From the IMG/VR virus record IMGVR_UViG_3300021957_000256, positions 1-26,093 of that record: a DNA stretch of 26,093 nucleotides. The stretch is one strand, 5' to 3'. The notes below the pieces were generated by a model. It searched no databases. It was given only the letters and a program-made list of their open reading frames with translations, and had not been told where the DNA came from. How positions within the stretch are numbered: position 1 is the stretch's first letter; every line of letters starts with the position of its first letter. Below, one piece after another: positions 1 to 8,982 of this stretch. The DNA comes from a virus. Position numbers and translations under genes: made by a program.

Positions 1-272
1 TGCTTGTTAAAGACGTTTTTAAGACGTTTAAGGAGATCAATCAACTAGAGTTAGTTAATCAGGCTGGAATACGTCAACAGTACATAGATCAAGCTGTAAG
101 CTTAAACTTAGCTTTCCCATCTGAAGCCACTCCAAAGTGGTTGAACAAAGTTCATTTCGATGCTTGGAAAAAAGGTGTTAAGACTTTATATTACACTAGA
201 ACTGAAAGTGTTTTACGTGGAGATATTGCAGCTAACGCTATGAATGAAGATTGTTTAGCTTGTGATGGCTAA
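1..272 (+). CDS. nrdA: Ribonucleoside-diphosphate reductase large (alpha) subunit, C-terminal fragment
   Basis: An open frame enters from the left edge (first full codon at position 3) and ends at TAA 270-272, giving the last 89 residues. The segment reads as the end of a class I ribonucleotide reductase alpha subunit. It has QYIDQAVSLNLAF, then a helix containing WLNKVHFDAWKKGVKTLYY, and a C-terminal tail CLACDG. In this family the tail C-x-x-C pair re-reduces the active site and takes electrons from thioredoxin or glutaredoxin. The enzyme makes deoxynucleotides for phage DNA synthesis and is common in lytic marine phages. It is the only plus-strand gene here and converges on the structural operon across a bidirectional terminator. 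The catalytic core lies outside the window, so the subclass cannot be fixed. The Cys pair and the KKGVKTLYY segment make the family assignment fairly safe. Confidence 0.9.
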   Translation, partial: LVKDVFKTFKEINQLELVNQAGIRQQYIDQAVSLNLAFPSEATPKWLNKVHFDAWKKGVKTLYYTRTESVLRGDIAANAMNEDCLACDG

Positions 273-290
273 TATGCTATACACAATTAA

Positions 291-321
291 AAAACGCCTC
301 TAAATTAATTAGGGGCGTTTT
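291..321. terminator. Bidirectional Rho-independent terminator between convergent nrdA and structural operon
   Basis: The arms 291-300 and 312-321 pair over ten positions (nine Watson-Crick, one G-T wobble). Three further A-T pairs close a five-base loop at 304-308. The plus strand continues into seven T residues (318-324). Read on the minus strand, the stem runs into six T residues (294-289 complemented). It therefore fits a terminator for nrdA, which ends at 272, and for the leftward operon, which ends at 383. The rest of the gap (322-382) is an AT-rich trailer in which I see no gene. Confidence 0.9.
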
Positions 322-382
322 TTTATTTAAGGAAGTTTTGAGTATGGTGCTCATTTTTATTTTTCCTTTAATCATTATTATA

Positions 383-3300
383 CTATTTATACGTTTTTCT
401 TTCGTAAGTTTTTCTTTCGTAAATTTTTCTTCCTTTACTAGTTGTTTTTTTCTTTTTTTCTTTATATGTTTTTTCAGGATCAATTTCCCAACTTTTCCAA
501 CCACTTAACAAAGCTAACTTTTCATACCATTTTCTTTGAGCGGAAGCTACTTCTGCTAAGCTTTGGACTTTATTTAATAACCTAGCTGTTGGAACATTAC
601 CCACTCCTTCTGTCATGCTTGCCGCTGACTTTACAAGAGGGTTATCTAAAGATAAAGGTAGTTTTTTTGCTTTTTCAAAACCTCCGGCTCTATCTATTTC
701 TTTAAAAGCATACCTGATCTTACTTACTTTAGAAGATATTGGTGGAGAAATGTCAAGGAGTTTCCAAGCAGCGTTTTCCATTTTACCTCTTCCTTTGTAT
801 TCAGATTGCTTTTTAACCTCTAGTCCTACATTTTTAAGCATGGTTACAATTCCTCCTCCATAGCCCATTCCTCTAAGAAAACCATCAGCCATACTGTTTA
901 TTATTTTAGGAGCTTTGTTTTCTAAAAACTTTTTATCCTCTTCGTCATCAGACCACGCCATTTTAAATATAGCAGACTGTAATGAAGAAAATATAGCTGA
1001 TTGAACAAATGTATAATAAGCAATTTTACTTAAATTTGTTTTCTTATCTCCTCTGTTGTTTTTAAGATCTAATATAGCTTTTTTAGTCTCTCTAGTGTAT
1101 TGCATAGGTGTGTTGGCAAAAGCTAAAACTAGTTTACCTAAATCGCTTCGTTGTTGCATACTTACTTTATCCGGTCTAGAAGACTGCTGATTTGTTTCAG
1201 ATATTTCAATCCAATCTTGCATAGCTTTATTTTCAGCCTCTTTAGTTTCAAAACCCTGTTTTTCGTATGTTTTTATTCTGTTACGATATAAAGATGCTCC
1301 CCCTAAAGCCGTAGCAGTTGCATCTGCTATTTGCGTAGGTAAAAATCCTTTTTTAAGCAAAAGAGAAACAATACTTTTAGGTGTATTTTCAGACCCGGTT
1401 ACGGCATCCGCAATTTCTGATTCTGTTACATTTATACGTAAACCTTCTCTTCTTGATTTTGCCCAGTCAGAATTAAATAAAGTTTTAAAATCTTTTGCAA
1501 ACTGAGGAACATTAGCTAACGCTTGACCTGCTTTTATAGGATTGTTATCACTCCAATTAATATAGTTTGTTGCTGATAACATTTGCAGAGTTGCAGACCT
1601 TTGATTTAAAAACATAATAGTACCTACAGAATTATTTAAGTAATTCAATGTTCTACCTTCTAGACTACTTTTAGAACTTCTTCTAGTTTTACCGGTATAC
1701 ATAGCGTCTAACATTCCTTCAAGTGCTTTTCTATAAGGTGTACCGTGAGCTGCTTCTAGCTTATTCATTACTTCAGGGGTAAACATAGTATCTACATTTT
1801 CTTTCCACTGAGCCAGTCTTTTAGACCTCAAAGTTGTGTTAAGCCCTAGTCTTAAGTCTGAAGAAATATCCCCAGCATACCAATTTTTACCAGGCATAGC
1901 GTATTCTCCTCCCGCAATTCTTTTTAAATTTAATTTAAGAACGCTTAATTCTACACTTTTATTTACAGCTTCTTTTAAAACTTTTAAGTCTGCTTTATTT
2001 ATTCCTGGCACTTCTATACCTTGACTGTCCCATATGGCTACTCTTAAGGCTTGTTCAAAAGTAAATTCGCTTCCTTCAATTTTTTTCCTAAGATTAAAGC
2101 TAGGCGAATTTGTTTCTATGTGATTTTTAATATCTTTAAATTGCTTAGACATTCGAACATTGTCAGAGTTTATACCTCTGTAAGCTTCCGCGTATGGATC
2201 GTATAGGTTTTCTTTAAAGAATTTTTGATGCGCGTCACCTTCCTTTCCTTTACCTGCGTTATAGTTCATTAAGCCCACAAAATCATCAGCAGACGCTGAT
2301 ACAAACAACTTGTATTTTCCTTTGCTACCAGCCGCTTGCTTAGCTGCAATATCAGATATGTCTTCTTTAACGCCTGTTACTTTTGTAACTATTTTATTAA
2401 AATCAGCAGCAATATTTTCAGATGCTAATGTTTTAGAATTAATAATTTTAGTAATTTGATCATTTATTTCTCCCCAGCGCTTTCCTCTTTTTTTCAAAGG
2501 CACTTTGCTTAAAGCTTTTTGAATACCTTCTGGTCCTAATTTATCATATAAAGCTTCTCCTTGAGTATAGCCCTCATATTTACCTGATATGATTAAAGAG
2601 TTGTTTAAACTATTTGATCTTAAAAATGTGTTAAAAGCTCTATTTTCAAAATTCCTAATAGCAGAGCCTCCATATCTTTTACTATCTTTTACAACTTGAG
2701 TAGGTTTATCTACAACAGCTTGCTTTAAATTATCAACTAGTTCTTCAATAGAATTGTTTAATTTTTCCACAGAAATATCTGGTTTTGAAATTAAAGACAT
2801 AAAGTCAATATTGTAACCAGCTAAACCTATCATGTGTTCATTAAAAGTGTTTTGCTTTTTTCCTTTTGCAAATCTTTTAATATTACCCATAGATACACTT
2901 TCAAACGGTATCAGCGCTTTAAATATACCTCTAGTATGATTAGTCTGCATTCTGAGTAAGCTAGCTAAACCTTTAGTAGATATACTGCCTTCTCTATGTG
3001 CTTTTGCAAGCCCTATATATATATCCTTAAGGAGTTGATTATTGCTTTGCATAGTAAGTTCATAGCCACTCGGGTTATCCCTAAGATCAGGGTGAGTTTG
3101 TTCCATGCGCATATAGTCCACTAACTCTTGTCTAAAATTAGCATCACTGGTGTTATTTTTGTATTTTTTCTTTAACTGTACAATTTTATTTTCTAGCTTC
3201 CCGTTAAATCCATTACCATAGGGATTAGCTTTATTTATATCTCCTTTCCCTACATGACGTATATATGCGTATGGGTAGTCTTTTTCAAAAGATTTATTTT

Positions 3301-6300
3301 TATTAAAAGAAACGGGTCCGCTTTCATTTTTAAATACGGTTTCTAATAAATCCTGCCTAGTGTTTGTACTTGTGTTTTTACGGTTAATGTATTTGCCGTC
3401 TATTTTTAACTTTGCTTCGGCTCCTGCTCCTTGGGTAACCGCTATTTGTATAGAAGGGTGAGCTCCTTTTAGAGGTGGTACCACACTTAAAAAAGTTTTT
3501 ACAGCTTTCTTAAGTTCTGGTAATTCAGACTGACTAGTTAACCCATCATATCCAGGGTAATCTATGTCTAATTCTTTAGAAAGTTTTGTCCACATACCTT
3601 CGGTAATAATATTTGCTTCAGCTACTTCGCGTAAGTAAGCACTACCCTCTTTTCTAGCTTCATTTAAAATTTCATTAAACTCAGGAAAATAATTAGGCGC
3701 ATATCTCATTACATTTGAAACAGCTTGAGAAAAAGTAGCAAGATCTTTTTCTTCCATTTTTAACCTAGTTAAACCTAGCCTAGCTATATCCATTGAAGCC
3801 ATATCTACGGATTTACCATCAGCAATTTTTTGTATTGTATTCATGCTTACTTCAGAGTTCTCTAAAGCTTTACGGTAAGTCCTATTAGTCATAGCTTTCC
3901 CGATTTCTTTCATAAGAGCGTTAATTGCTGTTTGTTGATTTCTATTTTGGGTTTGATTTTTATTTGCTCCAAAAAGTTCTAAAAAAGCAGTTTCATTGTA
4001 AGGTTTTTTAACTTGCGCATTCAATCCCGCCGCTGTTCCTTCTATCATATCAGCTCGCTCGCCTTTTTCATAAAAGTTATCTAAAATACTACGCTGTATA
4101 CCTGTAGCTGTTTTTAATCCTGTAGCTTGCTTTCTTGCTCCTTCAGGTAAAAGCTTATATAAAACAGAAGCGTTGTTTCTTATAAATTGTTGTTGAAGTT
4201 TTTTAGTTTTTGGTGCATCTGTTACGGTTTCACCTTTTTTATTTACTTTTGTAACTTCACCAAATACTTTTTTAGTTAGCTCAGGAGCTTTGTCTATTAA
4301 TGTTTTATAATTAACCTGATCTGGATCTAAGTCTTTAGTAGCTTCTTCTACTTCTTTGATAAATTCAGCTTTAAGCTCAGCGTCTTGTATAAGCCTATTA
4401 ACAGGTTCTATAAGTCTTTTTTCAGAAACAACTGGTGAAGGTTCTTTTTCAGTAGAAGATGTAGTTTCTGCAGCCACTTTTTCAGCAGCTTCTATTCCTT
4501 TGTCAATACCCTCTTTTGCTGATTTGATACCGAGTCTTTCAGCTAAATTATTAGCTCTTAAATACCCTCTATTTATTATAAACTTTTCTATTGGCTGAGT
4601 GCCTGGTTTATATTCATTAAGTATCATAGCTGTTAAATCTGACCTCATAGAGTCTTGAAACTTTTCTCTAGTAACTCCACCTCTAGCGTCAACAGCGATA
4701 GGATCAAATAAAGCTTTTGTCCTGCTGGTAACTAATTTACCTATAGGATCTTTAAGTTCTTCTAAAATTTCATTTTCAAGCCTAGTTTGTTTAGAGCTTT
4801 TAATTACATCTTTGTTAAACTTTTTAGCTAATTCTTTGCTTTCGCTCTCTAACTTTTTTACTTGTTCAAGCTTTGAATCTATATTTGTTTCTAACATTGT
4901 TTTATCAAATACTACAATGTTTTCAGTATCTCTACCGGTTTTTAAATCTGAGTCAGTAAACCTGGATGCTTTAATGCCTTTATTACTAAGAGCATTGTTT
5001 AGTTTACTTAAATCACTTTGAGTAAAAGAATTTTCAAATCTATTGTCTATTAATTCGTACAACCTAGAATCATCTACAGACCAATCTTTAATTTTCGGCT
5101 GTATACCAAGTTCTCTTATTACTTCAAAGACCTCAGCTTCGCTAGCTACTTCTGATTCTTTTATTTTAAATTTACTTACCGCCCCTTGGTTGCCTTTAGC
5201 ATATTCTTCAGCTTGCTCTTTGCTTTCTGAAAAGTAAACAGAGCCGTCTATATCTTTAATTGTTTTAATTTCTCCTCCGTGAAAAATATCAATTTCTTTA
5301 TCGCTTTTTTTAGCTTTTTTAGTCGAAGGCTGAGCTTTCAAAGCTTTAATTTTAGCTACATTAGTTTTTAATTTTTCAAGCTGAGCAGGAGTTCTTTCCG
5401 CTGCAGGTGTAGCTGCTATTTTTCGTTGCTCAAGCATTATGTTTGCAATTTGATTTGCAACATCACCTGATCCATATGATCCTTTTATTTCTTTTGTTTT
5501 TCCATCAAATATTTTAGTGCCTTCAATGTACAAGTTTTGTAGTCCTTGAAATTGTTTCACGTTACCATCTTTACCAATCCCTTGCGATAGTCTTTGTAAA
5601 AGATTTAAAAGTTCCGTAGGGCTTTCTATTTTTAATTGAGGAGGATTATTGTCAAAAGCGCCTTTCATTGTTCTTTCATAAAGACCTTTTACTTTTTGAG
5701 CAATTTGTCCAAAAGTATTATTTTGCACTAAGCTACTTCCTTCTCTACCCATTATTTCTATTAGGCCCATTAAATATTCTTCGCTATTTAATTCTTTTAC
5801 TTGTTTACCTTCATAAACTTCTTCTATAAGCTTTTTAAAATCAACCCCTAGGTTTTGTTTAACTAATGGCTCTATATAATCAACTATTTTAGCTAAGTTT
5901 TCAGGGTTGTTTATTCCAAACATTTCACCGTAAACATGCCCTAGCTCGTGATTAAATATACCTTTGTGGTATTTCCTTGCGTCTACAGTAATATTAAAGC
6001 CCCCGTCATCTCTTTTAGTAACTTGAGCAGCCTTGCCTTGCATTCCTTCACCGTCCATATTAACAGTAAACGTAGCGTTCATATCTTTGCCTGTAGTTTT
6101 TTTATGACCCCTCTGAGCGTTTGCAAAATCTTTTTGAGCGATTCTAGCGTTGTTTTGAGGATCAGTAGCTTCGTTTAAAGCATACGCTTCTGATATATAG
6201 TTATCAGCAGTTTGGTATATTTCAGTAGCTTTTTCTAGCTTTGGTTTTAATTCGTTTTCAATCTTTTTTAATCCTTCTGGCGTTTCTGAGTTTTTTGCTA

Positions 6301-8953
6301 TTTCTTTGTAAAGAAAGTCTATTTGAACACTTGCTTGTGTTCTTAATTTTTGTTGCCCTTTTATAGTCTTAAATATATTTTTAGGATTTAAATGAGAGTA
6401 GCTAAGCCCTGCTCCAGCTACAGCGTGGCCTAAAAGTCTTCTGTAAATACCTCCTTCTCCAAGCCATTCTATATCGTTGAAGTTTTTGTCCATGTACGTA
6501 TTAAAGTCTTCACCTCCAGCAAAGTCATCAAAGGCAGCTTCTATAACAGCAGCTCCTTCAGCAGAAGGTACCATAACTAATCCAGATTTAGCTGGCTTTA
6601 AAACCAAGTCGTTTAATTTATGAAACGCACCTTTTGCTTTAAATTTAATACCTAGTTTTCCAATTAAAGTGTTTGTTAACGCAGCAGCTGGAGTAAATGT
6701 AGCTCCCATAGCAGCTCCTCCTTCACCCATTACTCCTTCCATTTTAAATGCTTCAACTGCAGAATCAACAGCAAGAGCTTTTAGTTTATCAACAGCTCCA
6801 CCTCCAACTTTTACAATATCTGGTTGTTTGCTAACCCATTTTTGAACAGACTTACTCATTATGTTTCCTTTGTAGCCGTCAGCCGCTGCTGCTTTTACAA
6901 TGTCATCGTACTTCATTGCTGTTTTACCAGCATCTTTAAAATACTTTCCAACTTTAAGAGCACCTAAAGCGACATCAGCTCCTGTTACAGCCATAGCCAC
7001 ACCCGCTGCTACATTAGCACAAAATAATCCACCCGCTAAAACCGGTAGACCTCCTAATGTTGTGCCTACAAATTCCGATGTAGTTTCTTTAAAATTTTCT
7101 TTTTGAGCATCATCCCATTCTATTCCTGCTTCATCACCTATTTGTTTTTCAACAGCTAATATATCTGAATCATTTACCCCTGTGAAATAATCTACAGTTT
7201 CTCCTGACATTAAAGATTCTAAAAATCCTTCTCCTAGACTTCCGAAAAATCCAGTACGCTCTACACTCTTAGGGTCAATATTAAGTAAATACATGTCTTG
7301 AAAAGCTACATCTCTAGCTTTGAGATCCAAATAATCTTTAGCTATTCCTTCAATTTCTTTAGGGCCTAAAACTTCTTGTATTGTTCCGGTTCCTAAATCA
7401 TCACTTTTTTTACCGTAAACTTTAGTTCCTTCTGTAATTCCAGTTCCGAAATATGAAGTAACAACTTCTCCTAATGTAGCATTATATTTTGTACCATCAC
7501 TTCGTTCAACAGTATATTCATTTTGTAATCTACTACGAGTATCAACTAGATCTATTCTATGTGCAGTATACCTATTTCTAAGTGCTTGAAAGCTGCCGTT
7601 TTTTAAAGCAAGTAGTCTAGCTCTTTCTGCGTTAACAGTATCTGTTAAGTCAACATTATTAGTAGCTTTTTGTTTAGCGGCTTCTTGTTTGCTAAGCGTA
7701 TTAACTGCTCCTTTAAAAGGGTCGAATAAAATTACGTTATTAGGATTTAAGTAATCCCTACTAAGCTCTGTAGCTTCTGTAGTTAGTCTTTCTAATTCTT
7801 TTTTATATTCTACTTGTTGAATAGGTGTTGAGTTCTTAGAAGTTAAATTATACCTTAATTCATACGCTTTTGCCCAAATGTCAGCAATAGCTTTTTTGTT
7901 AGGATCTGTTATTTCCGAGGCTCCTCCTTTTGTAGCCCAGTTAGCCAGAGCGTTCTCATCTCCTTCAAATTTTTTGTCAGCTTCTTCTAAAATTATGTTT
8001 AAAATTTCTAAATCCGCCTCTTCCAAATCTTTAGAAATAGATTGACCAAAAGCATTATCTACAATTTTATCTATTCTATAATCAGACAAATCAGCCACAT
8101 CTAAAGCTGTATCCCCAAAAAACCCTGCTTCACCTTCGCTTTTGTAATATTTGTTATACCTGTTTACAGCTTCGTTTTTTATTTCTTTTACTAAACCTGG
8201 GTGGTTTTGTTGTAAATCTTGTGTGTCCTTTATATAAGCATCTCCCCCTTCTAAATCATAATAATCGCCGTTTTCAATTAAATCAAACACAACTCTTTCT
8301 AAATCTTTTACATTTTTTGACTTATTAGACCAAGCTTCTGCATCTTTGTTTCTTTCTATAAACTCTTGTACACTGCTCCATTCTTGCCCTTTATAACCAC
8401 CTCTTCCACCTCCTTGAGATGTTATAAAACTTTGTTTATTACCATTGGGAGCTGTAACGGTCACGCCTCTACCGTCTTTTTCAAAATCAAAACCTTCGCT
8501 ATCGCTATACGCCCTTTCGTATTGGATAACAGCATTGTCTAGACTAACCTTGGATAAGTCGGTGTTTACTTTTGATAAATCGTTATAATACTTGTTGTAT
8601 TTTTCGCGAGCTTTTAGTTGCTCAGAAGGGTTTATTATTGTTGAGCCTCTAGCAGTTGTGCTATACGCTTCTTCAGGAATATAACTTTCTAGAGTAGGTA
8701 AAGGCTCTGCAGGATCCTCAGCTTTTTGTAATTCCGAAGAAGTATTTTCCAAGTCTAATACCGTACCCATTGGTGTTGGTGTTTCTTTTGACAGAACATC
8801 CACACCTGTTGCACTGTCTTTTTGAAAATCCTGCGTCTCTTCTTCTTGCATTAACTCTGCCTCAGGGTGTTGTGTTAATAAAAAATCAATTGATTCTTGT
8901 GAGTATCCAGTTACATCAACTATTGAGCCGTCTTCTAATTTGTACTTTATCAT
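383..8953 (-). CDS. Giant polyvalent virion protein with zinc-metallopeptidase and ADP-ribosyltransferase-like domains
   Basis: This 2856-residue protein is the last gene of the late operon and follows two putative ejection proteins, the place held by gp16 in T7-like phages. It starts MIKYKLEDGSIVDVTGYS. A Gly/Ala-rich hydrophobic stretch at about 632-664 could be membrane-active. A zincin motif HELGH lies at 1002-1006, with acidic residues at 1058-1059 as possible third zinc ligand. A segment at about 1222-1355 resembles ART domains of polyvalent proteins, with FHGG at 1224-1227, VYFSES shortly after and ENIVVF near 1344. The remainder is mostly helical and charged, with a second hydrophobic helix near 2644-2667 and a Lys/Arg-rich tail of YERKT repeats. 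I see no lytic transglycosylase and no DxDGD polymerase motif. The likely role is a virion-packaged, injected multi-effector protein. Domain calls come from motifs; the injected role is inferred from gene order. The gene stops with TAG. Confidence 0.75.
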   Translation of the reverse strand: MIKYKLEDGSIVDVTGYSQESIDFLLTQHPEAELMQEEETQDFQKDSATGVDVLSKETPTPMGTVLDLENTSSELQKAEDPAEPLPTLESYIPEEAYSTTARGSTIINPSEQLKAREKYNKYYNDLSKVNTDLSKVSLDNAVIQYERAYSDSEGFDFEKDGRGVTVTAPNGNKQSFITSQGGGRGGYKGQEWSSVQEFIERNKDAEAWSNKSKNVKDLERVVFDLIENGDYYDLEGGDAYIKDTQDLQQNHPGLVKEIKNEAVNRYNKYYKSEGEAGFFGDTALDVADLSDYRIDKIVDNAFGQSISKDLEEADLEILNIILEEADKKFEGDENALANWATKGGASEITDPNKKAIADIWAKAYELRYNLTSKNSTPIQQVEYKKELERLTTEATELSRDYLNPNNVILFDPFKGAVNTLSKQEAAKQKATNNVDLTDTVNAERARLLALKNGSFQALRNRYTAHRIDLVDTRSRLQNEYTVERSDGTKYNATLGEVVTSYFGTGITEGTKVYGKKSDDLGTGTIQEVLGPKEIEGIAKDYLDLKARDVAFQDMYLLNIDPKSVERTGFFGSLGEGFLESLMSGETVDYFTGVNDSDILAVEKQIGDEAGIEWDDAQKENFKETTSEFVGTTLGGLPVLAGGLFCANVAAGVAMAVTGADVALGALKVGKYFKDAGKTAMKYDDIVKAAAADGYKGNIMSKSVQKWVSKQPDIVKVGGGAVDKLKALAVDSAVEAFKMEGVMGEGGAAMGATFTPAAALTNTLIGKLGIKFKAKGAFHKLNDLVLKPAKSGLVMVPSAEGAAVIEAAFDDFAGGEDFNTYMDKNFNDIEWLGEGGIYRRLLGHAVAGAGLSYSHLNPKNIFKTIKGQQKLRTQASVQIDFLYKEIAKNSETPEGLKKIENELKPKLEKATEIYQTADNYISEAYALNEATDPQNNARIAQKDFANAQRGHKKTTGKDMNATFTVNMDGEGMQGKAAQVTKRDDGGFNITVDARKYHKGIFNHELGHVYGEMFGINNPENLAKIVDYIEPLVKQNLGVDFKKLIEEVYEGKQVKELNSEEYLMGLIEIMGREGSSLVQNNTFGQIAQKVKGLYERTMKGAFDNNPPQLKIESPTELLNLLQRLSQGIGKDGNVKQFQGLQNLYIEGTKIFDGKTKEIKGSYGSGDVANQIANIMLEQRKIAATPAAERTPAQLEKLKTNVAKIKALKAQPSTKKAKKSDKEIDIFHGGEIKTIKDIDGSVYFSESKEQAEEYAKGNQGAVSKFKIKESEVASEAEVFEVIRELGIQPKIKDWSVDDSRLYELIDNRFENSFTQSDLSKLNNALSNKGIKASRFTDSDLKTGRDTENIVVFDKTMLETNIDSKLEQVKKLESESKELAKKFNKDVIKSSKQTRLENEILEELKDPIGKLVTSRTKALFDPIAVDARGGVTREKFQDSMRSDLTAMILNEYKPGTQPIEKFIINRGYLRANNLAERLGIKSAKEGIDKGIEAAEKVAAETTSSTEKEPSPVVSEKRLIEPVNRLIQDAELKAEFIKEVEEATKDLDPDQVNYKTLIDKAPELTKKVFGEVTKVNKKGETVTDAPKTKKLQQQFIRNNASVLYKLLPEGARKQATGLKTATGIQRSILDNFYEKGERADMIEGTAAGLNAQVKKPYNETAFLELFGANKNQTQNRNQQTAINALMKEIGKAMTNRTYRKALENSEVSMNTIQKIADGKSVDMASMDIARLGLTRLKMEEKDLATFSQAVSNVMRYAPNYFPEFNEILNEARKEGSAYLREVAEANIITEGMWTKLSKELDIDYPGYDGLTSQSELPELKKAVKTFLSVVPPLKGAHPSIQIAVTQGAGAEAKLKIDGKYINRKNTSTNTRQDLLETVFKNESGPVSFNKNKSFEKDYPYAYIRHVGKGDINKANPYGNGFNGKLENKIVQLKKKYKNNTSDANFRQELVDYMRMEQTHPDLRDNPSGYELTMQSNNQLLKDIYIGLAKAHREGSISTKGLASLLRMQTNHTRGIFKALIPFESVSMGNIKRFAKGKKQNTFNEHMIGLAGYNIDFMSLISKPDISVEKLNNSIEELVDNLKQAVVDKPTQVVKDSKRYGGSAIRNFENRAFNTFLRSNSLNNSLIISGKYEGYTQGEALYDKLGPEGIQKALSKVPLKKRGKRWGEINDQITKIINSKTLASENIAADFNKIVTKVTGVKEDISDIAAKQAAGSKGKYKLFVSASADDFVGLMNYNAGKGKEGDAHQKFFKENLYDPYAEAYRGINSDNVRMSKQFKDIKNHIETNSPSFNLRKKIEGSEFTFEQALRVAIWDSQGIEVPGINKADLKVLKEAVNKSVELSVLKLNLKRIAGGEYAMPGKNWYAGDISSDLRLGLNTTLRSKRLAQWKENVDTMFTPEVMNKLEAAHGTPYRKALEGMLDAMYTGKTRRSSKSSLEGRTLNYLNNSVGTIMFLNQRSATLQMLSATNYINWSDNNPIKAGQALANVPQFAKDFKTLFNSDWAKSRREGLRINVTESEIADAVTGSENTPKSIVSLLLKKGFLPTQIADATATALGGASLYRNRIKTYEKQGFETKEAENKAMQDWIEISETNQQSSRPDKVSMQQRSDLGKLVLAFANTPMQYTRETKKAILDLKNNRGDKKTNLSKIAYYTFVQSAIFSSLQSAIFKMAWSDDEEDKKFLENKAPKIINSMADGFLRGMGYGGGIVTMLKNVGLEVKKQSEYKGRGKMENAAWKLLDISPPISSKVSKIRYAFKEIDRAGGFEKAKKLPLSLDNPLVKSAASMTEGVGNVPTARLLNKVQSLAEVASAQRKWYEKLALLSGWKSWEIDPEKTYKEKKKKTTSKGRKIYERKTYERKTYK
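393..437 (-). repeat. 15-bp tandem repeat encoding the C-terminal YERKT repeats
   Basis: Two perfect copies of a 15-base unit lie at 393-407 and 408-422, followed by a degenerate third copy at 423-437 (11 of 15 bases match). On the minus strand they encode the extreme C-terminus of the giant protein, KIYERKTYERKTYK and then the stop. The unit is a multiple of three, so slippage would change the number of basic pentapeptides without breaking the frame. Confidence 0.8.
4889..5290 (-). other. ADP-ribosyltransferase-like domain inside the giant protein (about residues 1222-1355)
   Basis: The segment begins IDIFHGGEIKTI, continues GSVYFSESKEQAEEYA, and ends after a Gly-containing stretch with ENIVVFDKTML. 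This order matches the pattern I know for polyvalent-protein ART domains: a His-Gly strand, a G-x-[YW]-F-[ST] strand with following Ala-rich helix, and a late [VI]VF strand. His1225 and the Tyr of VYFS would be the NAD-binding residues. The final catalytic Glu or Gln is not obvious by eye, so activity is uncertain. Confidence 0.6.
5936..5950 (-). other. Zincin HExxH active-site motif in the giant protein (His1002 to His1006)
   Basis: The codons spell HELGH within GIFNHELGHVYGEMFG. The hydrophobic residues before it and the small residue inside it fit a zinc-binding helix. In zincins the two His residues bind zinc and the Glu activates water. NSEEYLMGL, 52 residues after the second His, offers Glu1058 or Glu1059 as a gluzincin-type third ligand. 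Polyvalent phage proteins often contain such a metallopeptidase, either to self-process or to cut host proteins. Confidence 0.75.
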
Positions 8954-8982
8954 TATATGATTATTTTTAACAATGTATTTGA

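Noticed and set aside
277-504. Minus-strand 75-residue Lys-rich frame across the terminator and the end of the giant gene
   Set aside because: It overlaps the terminator stem and the last 122 bases of the giant gene in another frame, and its Lys-rich composition simply reflects the T-rich plus strand.
383-8953. Giant gene as a virion RNA polymerase like that of N4 or gut crAss-like phages
   Set aside because: Size and position would allow it, but I find no DxDGD motif or other polymerase motif, while zincin and ART motifs are present.
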